Shown one piece after another: positions 43,137 through 53,419 of a stretch of 64,000 nucleotides of DNA. Origin of the DNA: Adiantum capillus-veneris. Lineage: Eukaryota > Streptophyta > Polypodiopsida > Polypodiales > Pteridaceae. Position numbers and translations under genes: made by a program. The first letter of the stretch is position 1, and every line of letters starts with the position of its first letter. The notes beneath the pieces are model-generated. The model ran no database searches. It was not told where the DNA came from and saw nothing but the letters and a program-made list of their open reading frames with translations. The DNA lies in the NCBI GenBank assembly GCA_014529385.2, contig CM043962.1:47549098-47613097 (forward strand). The letters run 5' to 3'.

Positions 43137-44709
43137 TTAGTCATAGAGTAGGGCCTTAGCACTATTAGCACATTGAGCAGTAAATGCAGCGCGGGTGTGT
43201 GAGTTTTTCACAGAAGGTTGTGCCGAGAGAGGGGGTTGTGAGGAGAAGGCAGGGTACGATGAGACTCCTTGTGGTGTGAAGCAACTGCTAGAAGAGTCGT
43301 TCGGTGACCCATTGGTTTGCCTAGATAGTGAGACAGAGGATGTGACTGGGCGTTGTGGTGTGTAAGGTTGCCGCCCATGTCCTCTAATGTGTCGATTAGG
43401 TTCTGACCCTAGCACGCTTACCACCACGCAAATCCAGAATTCTACCAGGGTTGATGGCTGCATAGATGAAGCTACCGACTTCCGAGTTGGGTCCACAAAG
43501 GGGGCATCTTGATCATACAAGATAGTATATTTGATGGAATCTTTTAGTTTTTGTCTGTAGACTAAGTGAATGAGCGTGGCTTTGATGGCCTCTTGTGCTT
43601 CCTTCTCGATCTAACTGAGGAAGGAGATGGTTTTCCTCTTTAAGCTTGGACCCGAGAAGAAAACAGAAAGATGGTGCATGACCATCCAGAGTGCATGGTC
43701 AAACCATAGCACGTTCTTGTCTTTGCATGCATCTCCCTGGCCCACATGCTCGCAACCACATTTCAAGAAGGGTCTGTGGACATTCCACTCTTGAGTAGTG
43801 TAGTTGATTTCCCTCCTAGTGGTTGATTACTCCTATTACCCCAATGGTGCATCTATAGGCTGCTTTGCACCTTGTTGTGTCAAACTTGGACATGGTGAAG
43901 GGGGCAACTATGAGGGAGTTTTCAAAGAGAGTAGAGGTGTTGGACCCACGTACTTGCTGTAAACCAAGCTTTAGGGCCTTCTTGTCCTTCCTGTTGTGTA
44001 GTGTGAGGAGGAGACCTTCAGACACACATGCCATAAGAGTGAAATTACCCATTGACCAAGGGTTATGATATGCTTTAGCTAACAGAAGCTCCAAAAACCA
44101 TCCTGGGATGTAGGGGTTAGTGTATGTGTCAAAGGGCTTTTGATTAAGACTAGGGGTGGGGCTATTGAGAGTGAAGCTTTTGTTTGCAAGAAGTAAATCA
44201 TCTTCATCCAGATCTATGGGTATTAGAGAGCTAGTGGCCTCGGTTGGTGGTGAGAGGGTAATCTCATCAAAGCCATTGAGCAGGTGGCGTTTCTTTTGCC
44301 GTGAGGACAGCTGGTCGTTATGGAGCTTCTTCCCATGTGCTTCCATGAAGCGCTTCACAAGGTTGGGCGAGTGCTCCATCCATTCCTTCTGCTCATGCTC
44401 ATCATCCTCACCTATGCCTTTTAGGCTCGCTGCAAGCTCTTTCAGCCTTTGAATTGCTGTCCGCGGGTTCTCTTGAACCAAAGAATGCATTTTGAACCAT
44501 GCAGGGAGGTCCAGTAAGTTGAGGAGGAGCAAATCCGTGTGTGCATTTGTAGCAATGGATGCACTATCCAACCCGGTGAGGGTCGCATGATTGGAGGGGT
44601 CCTTGATGCAGAGTAGAAGCCCCTGAACAATCAGAGGTGGTGCTCGGGTGAGGGGGGCATAACCCAATTGCAGGAGTGCAGGGTCCCAGCATGTGTCAAT
44701 TTGTAGCAC
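43137..44709 (-). other. N-terminal coding region of Penelope-like element, no known domain
   Basis: The longest frame here is 43816-44709 (297 codons). It begins MLQIDTCWDPALLQLGYAPL, is leucine-rich, has a charged middle (GEDDEHEQKEWMEH) and a basic stretch SSRQKKRHLL. A Ser/Pro-rich segment with CGCEH-type cysteines follows towards the RT. I recognise no domain. The position and strand make it most likely the N-terminal part of the Penelope-like protein. A separate captured gene cannot be excluded. Confidence 0.4.
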
Positions 44710-45815
44710 ATAAAAAAGTATGGTTTTAGTACCATAGTTCCTAGATATTTTGTAGCATAGACTTAGTCCGACTTTCTAATCAGTGTGTATAAGCAGCGTG
44801 TAATAATCTGTTGCATGAAGAGATAGTTTTGTGGTGGTACCATAAAACTCTATACAATTGCCTTATCAAGCCTCATAATATAGTATAGAGAAGATATGTA
44901 GCATGAAGACGTTATTTTATAGCATGCAGAGACTGTATGGTGGTAGTACCACAACATTATGTACCATAGCCTTATCAAGCCTCATACCATAGTATAGAGC
45001 AGAACCTGCATTTTATAGAATAGAAAGAGAGTAGATCTATAATACAGGGAAGGGTGCTCAAGTTTGCAGAGAAGAGCGCAGAGGAGATAAAGCTCCTTAT
45101 CATGCTGTAATTGTCGAATGGCTGATACATAGATTAGAGGGGTAGTACAAAAGGGAGCTCAAGTTGCTAGAGAGGAACTGCCGAACCGCACGTCTTTCTT
45201 GCTTTGCAAGCTTGGCATAGTGCTCAAGGGAGACATAGCATGATAACGCCATCATAGCCAGTGCATGCCTATTTTTCTCCATGCCGAAGCTTGCAATAGT
45301 CAGCTAAGGATAGGTACTAGCGGGTCTATAAACCCCAGCCAGGGGCTAGTTGCAAAAAATCTCAAAGCGTAGCAGAGACGCTTGTGCAGTGTGTATTAAT
45401 CTTTTCAGGAAGACCGCGGGTAGGGTGAGCGACTCTCGGGTAGAGATGTCAAGCGAGGATGAGCCTGTAGAGGCCACGGGATCAGAGTCGGGACTACCAC
45501 TTTTGGTAGGTGGGCTTAGTTGGCTATAGGTGGCTTCACGTTTGATATAAAATATCGCTTCACACGTTGCTAAGGCCTTTCAGTATGCCTAGTGGGGCCC
45601 AAGGATCTCTCCAAAAAAAGGAGAATAAAGAGGAGTCAAGGCTAAGTAACCTGGAGAAGCCATGGCCAAACCCAAGAGTTCAACACCCAGAGGAGCCAAG
45701 TAAAAAGGTCACGGTTCGGTGGGGTTGAGTCTAAAAATCAGAGAATTTTGAATTGTTTGAGGCTTACAGATGCTAGATAGACTTGCATAGCCGGAGGGTA
45801 TGATGCCTACTAGGC

Positions 45816-45819
<4 letters not shown>
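44710..45819. other. Penelope-like element leader, non-coding
   Basis: Two diverged copies of an approximately 115-bp unit (GTGGT.GTACCA..., CCTTATCAAGCCTCATA..ATAGTATAGAG) lie near 44830-44905 and 44940-45010. A hairpin-prone ACTAGCGGG...CAGGGGCTAGT is near 45327-45352. No gene recognised. Confidence 0.5.

Positions 45820-45888
<69 letters not shown>
45820..45888. repeat. (GA)n microsatellite at direct-repeat edge
   Basis: About 68 bp of pure GA, in the same position relative to the repeat as 40300-40362 is to the other copy. Confidence 0.93.
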
Positions 45889-45895
<7 letters not shown>

Positions 45896-46630
45896 ATGGA
45901 ACATTTTTTTTTTAAAAGGAAATTTTGGGGAGTAGAGATGAATGTATCACACATGCATGTCCATAGAAGCAGACATTTAATTAAAACATCTACATCCATA
46001 GGCAAAGTGAGCCTATTTTAGAGCAACTTGGAGAAATTTTACAATGTTTTTGATGTTACTGGTGATGGGTGTCCATCATGCACATGCATTAGAGAGAGGA
46101 GAGTCATGTCACCTACCACCATCACCCCAAAAAAGAAACAAGAAAAAGTTAGTTCATGAGGTGGAAGGTAGGTGTCGTAAGAAACTCCTACGTGTTATTG
46201 ATGTCACTCTAATAAATCATGCATGAGACAACACCTGGTTGAGAGGGTCCATGGTGTAGGCTTGGAGAGTTGTAGGAAGTACAACACTTGGTGAGGTAGC
46301 ATGAAATCCTCTTGCAATGATGTTTTTGGGAGTCTTGTCCTTATATAGGTTTCTCCAAGTTCTTGGTTCCCTCGAAATAAACACACGCGTGCAAAGAAAA
46401 AGGGGGGAGGAGTAGGAGGTCTCTTTTCATTGTATTTTAGGTGAGGGGCGTGGTGGTAGTCAGTTATAGGTTCCCCTTTTAATGAGGTTCCCACTCTTCT
46501 CTTTCCACCCACATTCTTTGTAGGAGGTGTTTTATTCCAAGGCTCTTTTTGTGGGTTGAGTTATGTTTTGAGAGGGGTGTGTTTTAAGGGGGGGTGTTCC
46601 ACCAAGACTTGTTTATATGCATGTTGACAT

Positions 46631-46635
<5 letters not shown>
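45889..46635 (-). repeat. Direct repeat (pseudo-LTR-like), high-coordinate copy
   Basis: 747 bp, partner of 40363-41108. Similarity stops at GACATCACGG, where the (GA)n tail of the second LINE begins. Confidence 0.85.

Positions 46636-46700
<65 letters not shown>
46636..46700. repeat. (GA)n, tail of second LINE copy
   Basis: About 64 bp of GA. On the minus strand it is the (TC)n directly after the LINE 3' end. Confidence 0.92.
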
Positions 46701-46705
<5 letters not shown>

Positions 46706-48052
46706 TATCATCCTCGGAGGTCAAATATGACCTATGGGACCAAATGAGCATGTCACGTTATGTGAGTGGAGGTCATCAGTGACTCTTGATTCTCAAAAAT
46801 GGCTAAAATGAGTGTTGCAATAGAGAGTCGACATCGTGGTCGGGAGAGGAAGGTATGTAGGGAGAGCTCATGGCTAAATATATAGGGAAAAGAGGACCTA
46901 ATGTGGTCAAAAGCTGAGCACTCAAGTAGTGTGTGGTACTCACTCTCTCGCACTTGACGAGGGCATAAGGTGCAAAGTTGATGAGACTCCTGGCCAATGC
47001 CCCAACGTCCTGTCTCGCAGCGTAGAGAATGAGAGCTAAGACAAATGGAGGCAATGGTGCGGATCGCACTCAACGAAATGGGCTCAAGGATGTAGGGATC
47101 GGTTTGGTTACCTCGTTCTAAGAAGAAGAGAGATTTGTAGTTTGGGGCAATGTGTGTGGTGTAATGGCTAGAGCGAGAACCTCCGGATTTCTCCCAAGCG
47201 GTGATATATTGGCATTGTAAGAAGGCCTCATTAACTTGGGAGCCGATCGACACATCCTTGACCAAGTGACATGCATCCCATCTTCCAAACCATTTCTTGA
47301 TTTCAAGCATCCACCCCGAACTTAGTATTTTTCTCTTGCATGTCTTTTGGACCTTTTGACTTGCTTCATATGCGATTCTAGGAAGTCGATACAAAGGGCT
47401 ACGTTGTGTCTTAAGCATGTACTCCACAACCCTTTGCATGACCAAGACCTCAATGGGAAGCAATCCGGACTCAAGAAGTAAGAGCATGTAGGGTGTTTGT
47501 GTCTTGACATGGAGAAAGTTGGTGAGAAAACGCTTTTGGACATTCCCAAACTCTTTCCAAGTAGACTTCCCGATGCTACCACCCCACACCTCCACTCCAC
47601 TCCCTCCAGCATTGCACATGTTCTCAAATGCGTAATAAGCCCTCTTTCCCGGCTTCCAAGCGACGCATTGCGCAATCCTTCCATGTATGATTGGATGGAA
47701 CCTCGAGGCCAAGGTACTTGAAACTATCTATCACTTCAAGTTGCTCATTGTTGTATACAATGCATGGATTTTTGTCATTGAGGGTCTTTACAAGCACAAC
47801 CTTGGTTTTGGATCCATTCACGATCAGCCCGCTATGTAGGCAAAAGCGTTCCAAGACACTCATAAGCTTTTGTGCATCTTCTAAAGTATGTGCCAAGAAC
47901 ACTACATCATCGGCATAAAGCAAAAGCATGATCACCGCATTTTTTATCTTAACCTCTTCTATGCCTTCTTGCTGCATAAAATCAAAAACCATGCATTCCA
48001 AATCATCAATGAGTAGCCCAAAAAGGGTTGGGGAAAGTGGGCATCCTTTTGA
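46701..48052 (-). pseudogene. LINE reverse transcriptase, second copy, truncated
   Basis: Same family as 26038-28074. It starts abruptly at KGCPLSPTLFGLLIDDLEC next to a short (CT)n tract (48053-48074), then MLLLYADDVVFLAHTLEDA and SFKYLGLEVPSN. The frame then shifts near 47620-47710 and continues with AYYAFENMCNAGG, SGVEVWGGSIGKSTWKEFGN and the Cys/His segment CTLCPRQVRESEYHTLLEC. Against the first copy, about 19 residues (the KKYLFDALVTPVLLY stretch) are missing after CNAG. Only the RT part from the GCPLSP block onward is present, so it is a 5'-truncated, inactive copy. Confidence 0.85.
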
Positions 48053-48108
48053 GAGAGAGAGAGAGAGAGAGAGGGTGGGGAGAGAAAAAAAAAGATTGCT
48101 CCAAAACT

Positions 48109-48205
48109 CTTTTTTGAGCGAGATTTTAGAGTGAGCATTTTTTTGAGATTTGGTCAATTGAGCAATATCTTAAAAAAGCTCACTCTAAAGCTTGCTCAAA
48201 ATCTC
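48109..48205. repeat. Small foldback (MITE-like) element
   Basis: Left arm 48109-48149 (TTTTGAGCGAGATTTTAGAG, then TGAGCATTTTTTTGAGAT) pairs with the right arm 48166-48205 with a few mismatches and a short loop. No coding content and no clear target duplication. Confidence 0.65.
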
Positions 48206-48209
48206 AACT

Positions 48210-49196
48210 CCAGCGAAGTATATGGATGGAGGAGCTCATGTATGCATCATATTTGAAGAAAAGATGCATCAACTTGATTTACATATCACTTGTAAATTAA
48301 TTTTAGTGCAAGGATGCATATGGAAAATAGTGTGTGTGTTAAATGCGGGTTATAGAAATTTGAGAGCGAGTATTCAAGCAAGTCCCGTCATACATTCTTT
48401 ATTACTCAGAGCAAATTGCAAAAGTGCAAGCGGGTTTTCCACTGTTGAAAACTAATCCCACAATCAAACTCAAATCCCATGATGACTAATATATCCCATG
48501 GAACCAAAATTGGAGCCAATTTCAAGGTTGCATCCCTCCTAGCTATGTGAGCATCTACTTCATTCAATGACCCCAAGCCAATGTCTGTGCTTTTGCTCTC
48601 ATCACCACGAAGATCATTGACACAAGCACACTTGATCAATGCATAGAGGATCGTGAGCGTGAGACCCTCTTCCTTTTCTTTGAGAGACTATATAATTCTA
48701 TACTACACCCAAAATTTCAAAAAAATAAACAACCCCTTAAACCACAACACAATCAATACTAACAATCGTATTTTACACATTTATCATGTAATCAATACAC
48801 TCATTGTACTCATTCTATGTTGAAAACCAAGCATGAGCAAGCCATGATAACAAAATAAAAGTATATCCTGAGAAGATACCAAAGATGAAGTTGCATTATT
48901 ATAGCATCAAAGACATTTTCTAGTGGATCCTTTTAACCGATTGTTTTGATTTTTCAGTTGGCTCAAGGCTAAATCTATTTCTCGAACATTGGGTTGTCTT
49001 GAAGACCAAAGTAGTCTAAACCATAGCCACTCTAGTTGACATACAAATAAGAAGAGGAAAATGGTATAACCTTTCTATCACCCAAGTGTGGTAGATTGGT
49101 TATGCCATTTCCCTCTTGAATAACAGGTCTTGAGTTCAACCTTCATCGAATAGATCTTTGAGGTCTCTTGGGATAGCTTCCTATGACGTTAAAATT
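48210..49196. other. Non-coding spacer
   Basis: AT-rich with short frames only (up to 87 codons, no domain). No repeat or RNA gene was recognised. Confidence 0.5.
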
Positions 49197-49224
49197 CTCT
49201 TCTTCTTCTTCTTCTTCTTCTTCT

Positions 49225-49291
<67 letters not shown>

Positions 49292-49300
49292 GCGTGCGCG
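49197..49300. repeat. Compound (CTT)n(CT)n(CA)n microsatellite
   Basis: About 34 bp of CTT, 30 bp of CT and 30 bp of CA, then CGCGCGTGCGCG. This is the third compound CT-to-CA tract in the window. Confidence 0.93.
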
Positions 49301-49815
49301 GTGCTTGCCTCTCTATCTGTGTTGTAGCACCATAGAGCAAACAGGAACAAGAGGTTGGAGGGGTGTTACTGCGAAAGGCCACAAGCAGCCTTGCTACCTT
49401 ACTGAGTTTTCTCCAACCGCACGTGAGGGAGGGTCACAAGCTGGGGTAGAAGAGTACGCTACCTAGTGGGGGGCTGCACGACAGTTGAGGCACCAGAGCA
49501 ACAAAGGACATGCCTGGTGAGGGAGAAATCTTCGTACGATTGAAATTTTAAAGATGTAATAGGAGGCTGGTGCTTGTGAGGCCTACACCCAAGTCGGCGC
49601 TTATGCTCTCTCTCTCTCTCTCAAGGTGGCATAGCCTCCAACGTTCGCATGAGGGTGGCACAACCTGCCTCTCCACGACACACCTCCTTCTCCATCTCAG
49701 CCACTAGTATGCCTCTTTTCTGCTTCTCAAACCATTGCCAACAAGTGTATGGAATTTGCAGAAGATTTCACTCATAAAACAACTTTCAAAATGGTGACTA
49801 CAAGCTTGCATGATG

Positions 49816-49970
49816 TTTTTTTTCAAAACAAAAGACCCTACCCACGTGACCCTACCCGTCCTTGGTCTAGTGCAGCAACGAGTCCGCGTCGGAGCAGACT
49901 GGTTGCTGCACCAGACCAAGGACGGGTAGGTTCACGTGGGAAGGGTTCCTTTCTTTAAAAATAACATGAG
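49816..49970. repeat. Foldback element, arms about 70 bp
   Basis: CCTACCCGTCCTTGGTCTAG (49851 on) pairs with the CCAGACCAAGGACGGGTAGG arm ending 49930, around a loop near GTCGGA. Outer parts also pair (CCCACGTGA with TCACGTGGG, TTTT with AAAA). The arms match with few mismatches. It is probably a MITE and could yield small RNAs. Confidence 0.78.
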
Positions 49971-50081
49971 GGAGCTACTGTAATAGGCGCAAAGAAAGCA
50001 GTGTACGACACGCGCAATGGTTTGCAGTAGGACTGTAGGAGAATCGAGAAAACGATGGCAAAGTGATATGCTGTTGGGATG

Positions 50082-50196
50082 ATGTTTTTTTCCAAAAAAA
50101 AAAGACCCTACCCACATGACCCTACCCGTCCTTGGTCTGCTGTTGCAACCAGTCTGCGCCAATGCGGACTAGTTGCAGCAGTAGGCCAAGGACGGT
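50082..50196. repeat. Foldback element, second copy, shorter right arm
   Basis: Shares the left arm of 49816-49970 (GACCCTACCCACATGACCCT, CCGTCCTTGGTCTGC). Inner arms 50126-50157 and 50164-50195 pair around GCCAAT. The right arm stops at GGACGG, so the outer part of the copy is lost. Confidence 0.75.
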
Positions 50197-51559
50197 GATA
50201 GCCATTTTTCGGCTCTCTTTAATTTCCATAGCGAGTTACCTCACCCTATTAAATCACTCAAACACTGTGGTTACCCTCACCCTTTCACTGTATATAGGTG
50301 TGTGTGAGTTAGGGGACTTTTCCCATATCTTCTTAAAAACCCTCAATTAGCTAGTCACTAGGCTAGTTGAGCCAAAAAAAATAAAATAAAATAAAATAAA
50401 AATTATAAGTATATTATGACCCATTTGTGTGTAAATATTTCATTGTATATAGGGCCTAAATAAAAGGATTTTTCATAATTATTTTTGTATTTATTTAAAT
50501 ATTTTTACCTATGGTGTGTTATTTATGCTATGTACATAGACTCAACATTACCATATTTTTTCTTACCATTTTACGTACTCTTTATTCCATATAAAAATAA
50601 TTTCATGCAAGCTTCTCTTATTTTTGGTGTAACTCCATCCCAACAAAAATCCAAAAAAACTAGTTTATTTATGTGTATATTTTTTCACTATTGTCATTTT
50701 TTCCTTCCTACATCTATTCTCTATTACTCTCATAAATTAGACCACCAAAAATATTCATCTTTTTATGGTAGACTTATAATGAGAGAAATTTATTTTGACC
50801 CCTTTATATTTTTTCCACCTATATTATTTATATTTGACATGTACATATTTTTCTAGACCCCTCAATATTTGATTTTCTTAGTTGTACTATTCACTTATAT
50901 CATGATCTCAATAATATCTTCAATTATAGACCTACCAAATAAGGTCAAGGGTATGTGGCATGCATGCATGCACTATGGGGGGCTCACTCTTGGAGGTATT
51001 CAAAAGAATCATCCAAAGAAGGACCTCACAAGGACTTTGTGCAGTGGAAAAAATAGTCGGTTTTGCTGAATTTTTAAAGATCACATGCTCCCCGAATTTG
51101 AAAAGGTGATACAAACAAAATTTGTAGCTCGTGGGCTGAACTTTCACCTCAAATGTTTTCATATTTTTTTGAGCTATGAGCTGTGAGATATGATTTTATT
51201 GGTGGACCCCAGTTTGCCCATGCTATGCAGCCACACTCCCTCTTTCACTGTATCATTTTCCTCTTTCACACACACTTCTCCACTCATCATCCCCACCTCT
51301 CTCACCACTCCTCTCTGCACCCTACTCACCTTCTTCTCAACCTTGAAGAATAAGAGAAACCATGGTGAACTCATGTCTCCTACACACACTTCCATTCCAA
51401 AATTGACCACCTAGTCTCATTTTTCCTCATCCATATTACCCATATCTATCAAAAAAACCACAAAATTCAGTCTCTTCTCTTGAAAGACAGCATCATGGTG
51501 ATTGATTACTCATGTTCACTTACCTTGGCTTCCAAAGAAGGTCAAGAGTGGAGAAAAAA
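50197..51559. other. AT-rich non-coding region
   Basis: Long T-rich stretches, an (AAAAT)n run at 50382-50402 and a GCATGCATGCATGC tract at 50959-50972. Open frames are Phe/Tyr/Leu-rich by composition. No gene recognised. Confidence 0.6.
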
Positions 51560-52500
51560 CGTACCGTCAAAGCTAGTGGACCATCAACAAGCGTCAAAAT
51601 TGACCCTACTCAAGACACTCGAAGCATCAACATTGTAAGAAATGCCTCTAACAGCAAGGCATTTCATGACATGGTGGGCGAGGTTTTGGCTAGCCAATCT
51701 GCACCCTGAACATCTATCAGACCCAATACCACGTGCTTGAATCTTGATGCCTTCTGGGAAGGCCCCCCATAGAACTTTCCACAAAAATATCTTCATAAAT
51801 TGAGGCCACTGTGGATTATGAATGTTCTTCGTAACCGCTACCAATTGAGCCTCCGATCATTGCTTCTTCCACAGCTTGTTTAAAGGGGCAAACCAATCAG
51901 CCTCGTGTATTAACACTTGGTAAATGCCCTTGGTATGGGGTTTAGAGAATCGGCTACTCATGGGCCATTTCCAAGATTTCCACTCAAAAGTAGATTCACA
52001 TATCGACATCAGAACATTGTTCAGGCCTTCTACAACCTTGTTGACAAGTAGCTTCTCAGTGCCATTGAGTTGAAATTGGGCAGCCACCTGGTCAGAGGAT
52101 TTCTAGCACTTGCTATTTCTATTCCAAAAGTGGCTCAACCCTGCTGAAGTCCTTTATTATTCATCCTTCTTATAGTTTCTCTCCAGTAAGTGTTAAGGAT
52201 AACCCCAACAACTTTAGACAACCAAGGGGACCAGTGCAAGATGGAGTTTTGGAAGTATCTGGTTAATCCACCCCATTCCAGTAACCATGTTGCTCTATTG
52301 CACTTTCATACCACCTCTCCCATGATGCCACTCAGCCTTAAGCTAGCCCACCTCGGGGCTAATAGTTTGTCGTGCCTCTCTATCCCTTTCCATTGACCAC
52401 CTTCCGAGCAAAGTTTTGCCTTGTCTATCATATCCTTGGTCATGATAGCCCAAGCCTGGAGTTGACCCATGGGCCAACAATACGACATAACTCAATTTTT
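51560..52500 (-). pseudogene. L1-type LINE remnant, 3' part with RT zinc-binding domain
   Basis: Minus-strand pieces in order: MGQLQAWAIMTKDMIDKAK, WKGIERHDKLLAPRWASLRL (52306-52488), LFVNKVVEGLNNV-like and FSKPHTKGIYQVLI (51857-52087), then WPQFMKIFLWKVLWGAFPEG with RGIGSDRCSGCR and LAHHVMKCLA (51584-51844), the zf-RVT pattern at the C-terminus of plant L1 proteins. The frame changes between pieces. The catalytic RT core is not present here, so this is a truncated fossil LINE of a different family from the two (TC)n-tailed copies. Confidence 0.68.
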
Positions 52501-53100
52501 GCACCAAAGTCTTATTTTTTGAGAGTTATGAAATGATGCGGATAATGGTAAAAAGAATCATTTGTATTGAGTAGCTATTGTAGTTGCAGGAGCCGTGGTG
52601 CAATGGAATTCCAGATTATAAATACAAAGCCATTTGACCCTTTGAACTCTATTTTTGGTTTAACCTATGGTAGCCTTAGGATATAAGGTACCTAGGTCAT
52701 TTTGTAAGGAGAACTTAATCTTAATCAAAGTTTTGAGCTACCATCATTTGTGTGTGAGAGAGAAAGAGAGAGAGCATGAGCTTCATCCTAATGCTACTTC
52801 CTGCTCGTTCATTACATTGGAGATTTGATTGTACCATTGTGATAGGCTCGGAGAGAGCTACGCATTCCATGTGAAGTGTAGCACACGTGCTAACGCATCT
52901 ACGAGGTATTTGTGGTCATAAGTGTATCAAATGATGTTTGTTTTCCGCGTGTAAGTAGTCATTAGAATCGTGGAGACATAAGCTACGCATAGGTACTCAT
53001 AGATTTTAGTTTTGGGCACTTTCAAAAAAGTTTCTCTATCTTTATACACGTTTTTTGCAGATGGGTTTTGAGTGAGGCTCTTGAGTGTAGAGGCTTTGGG
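52501..53100. other. Non-coding, possibly outer part of gypsy LTR
   Basis: No gene. A short GA run lies at 52756-52775. The gypsy LTR that ends at 53400 must begin in or near this stretch, but I could not identify its start. Confidence 0.4.
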
Positions 53101-53400
53101 ACAGGTGTATCCTAGTGAAGGGATGGTGTTCCTTAAGTTTCATATGATTCTGGTATGGTTGGTGAGTTTCCTTCCGTTTGTGTGTATGTGGATTGGGTGG
53201 TGTAGTCGAGAGCAGTAAGATTCTTGATTTTGGTTTAGTTGGCCTTCGAGAGTGTTGTATGTGTGGGATGGTCTCAACCTGACAAGCTATAGAGATTGCC
53301 TATGTGCATCTATCGTGTCATATGTGTCCTCGATTGACATTATGTTGATCTAGGTAGTGTTGCATGCACTTTATAGGTGGTGTGATTCGCTCCCACAACA
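53101..53400 (+). repeat. Gypsy LTR, inner end
   Basis: Ends CTCCCACAACA just before the primer site. The outer start is not resolved, so only the inner 300 bp are marked. Confidence 0.5.
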
Positions 53401-53401
53401 T

Positions 53402-53419
53402 TGGCGCCGTTGCTGGGAC
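53402..53419 (+). other. Gypsy primer binding site, tRNA-Asp-like (third gypsy)
   Basis: TGGCGCCGTTGCTGGGAC, one base after the LTR end. This is the closest of the three sites to the canonical tRNA-Asp primer sequence. Confidence 0.85.

Larger units (their letters stand above)
40363..46635 (-). mobile_element. Penelope-like retroelement with flanking direct repeats
   Basis: On the minus strand: a direct repeat (45889-46635), an N-terminal coding region (about 43137-44709), an RT region (about 41193-42970) and the second direct repeat (40363-41108). The RT signature RYFDDFLII with IYPECLSIESNFG and FLNLQLTI, the upstream LDKAANNPVLICKQ, and LPFLTATYKSHKEGFRWIT fit Penelope-like elements, not LTR or LINE RTs. 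No GIY-YIG endonuclease was recognised. Direct repeats around such elements (pseudo-LTRs) are known in the family. Both repeats abut (GA)n tracts. The element is broken, with several breaks. Confidence 0.72.

Noticed and set aside
40363-46635. Hammerhead ribozyme in the Penelope-like element
   Set aside because: Such ribozymes are known in the family, but I found no convincing CTGANGA...GAAA core by eye. A covariance search could settle it.
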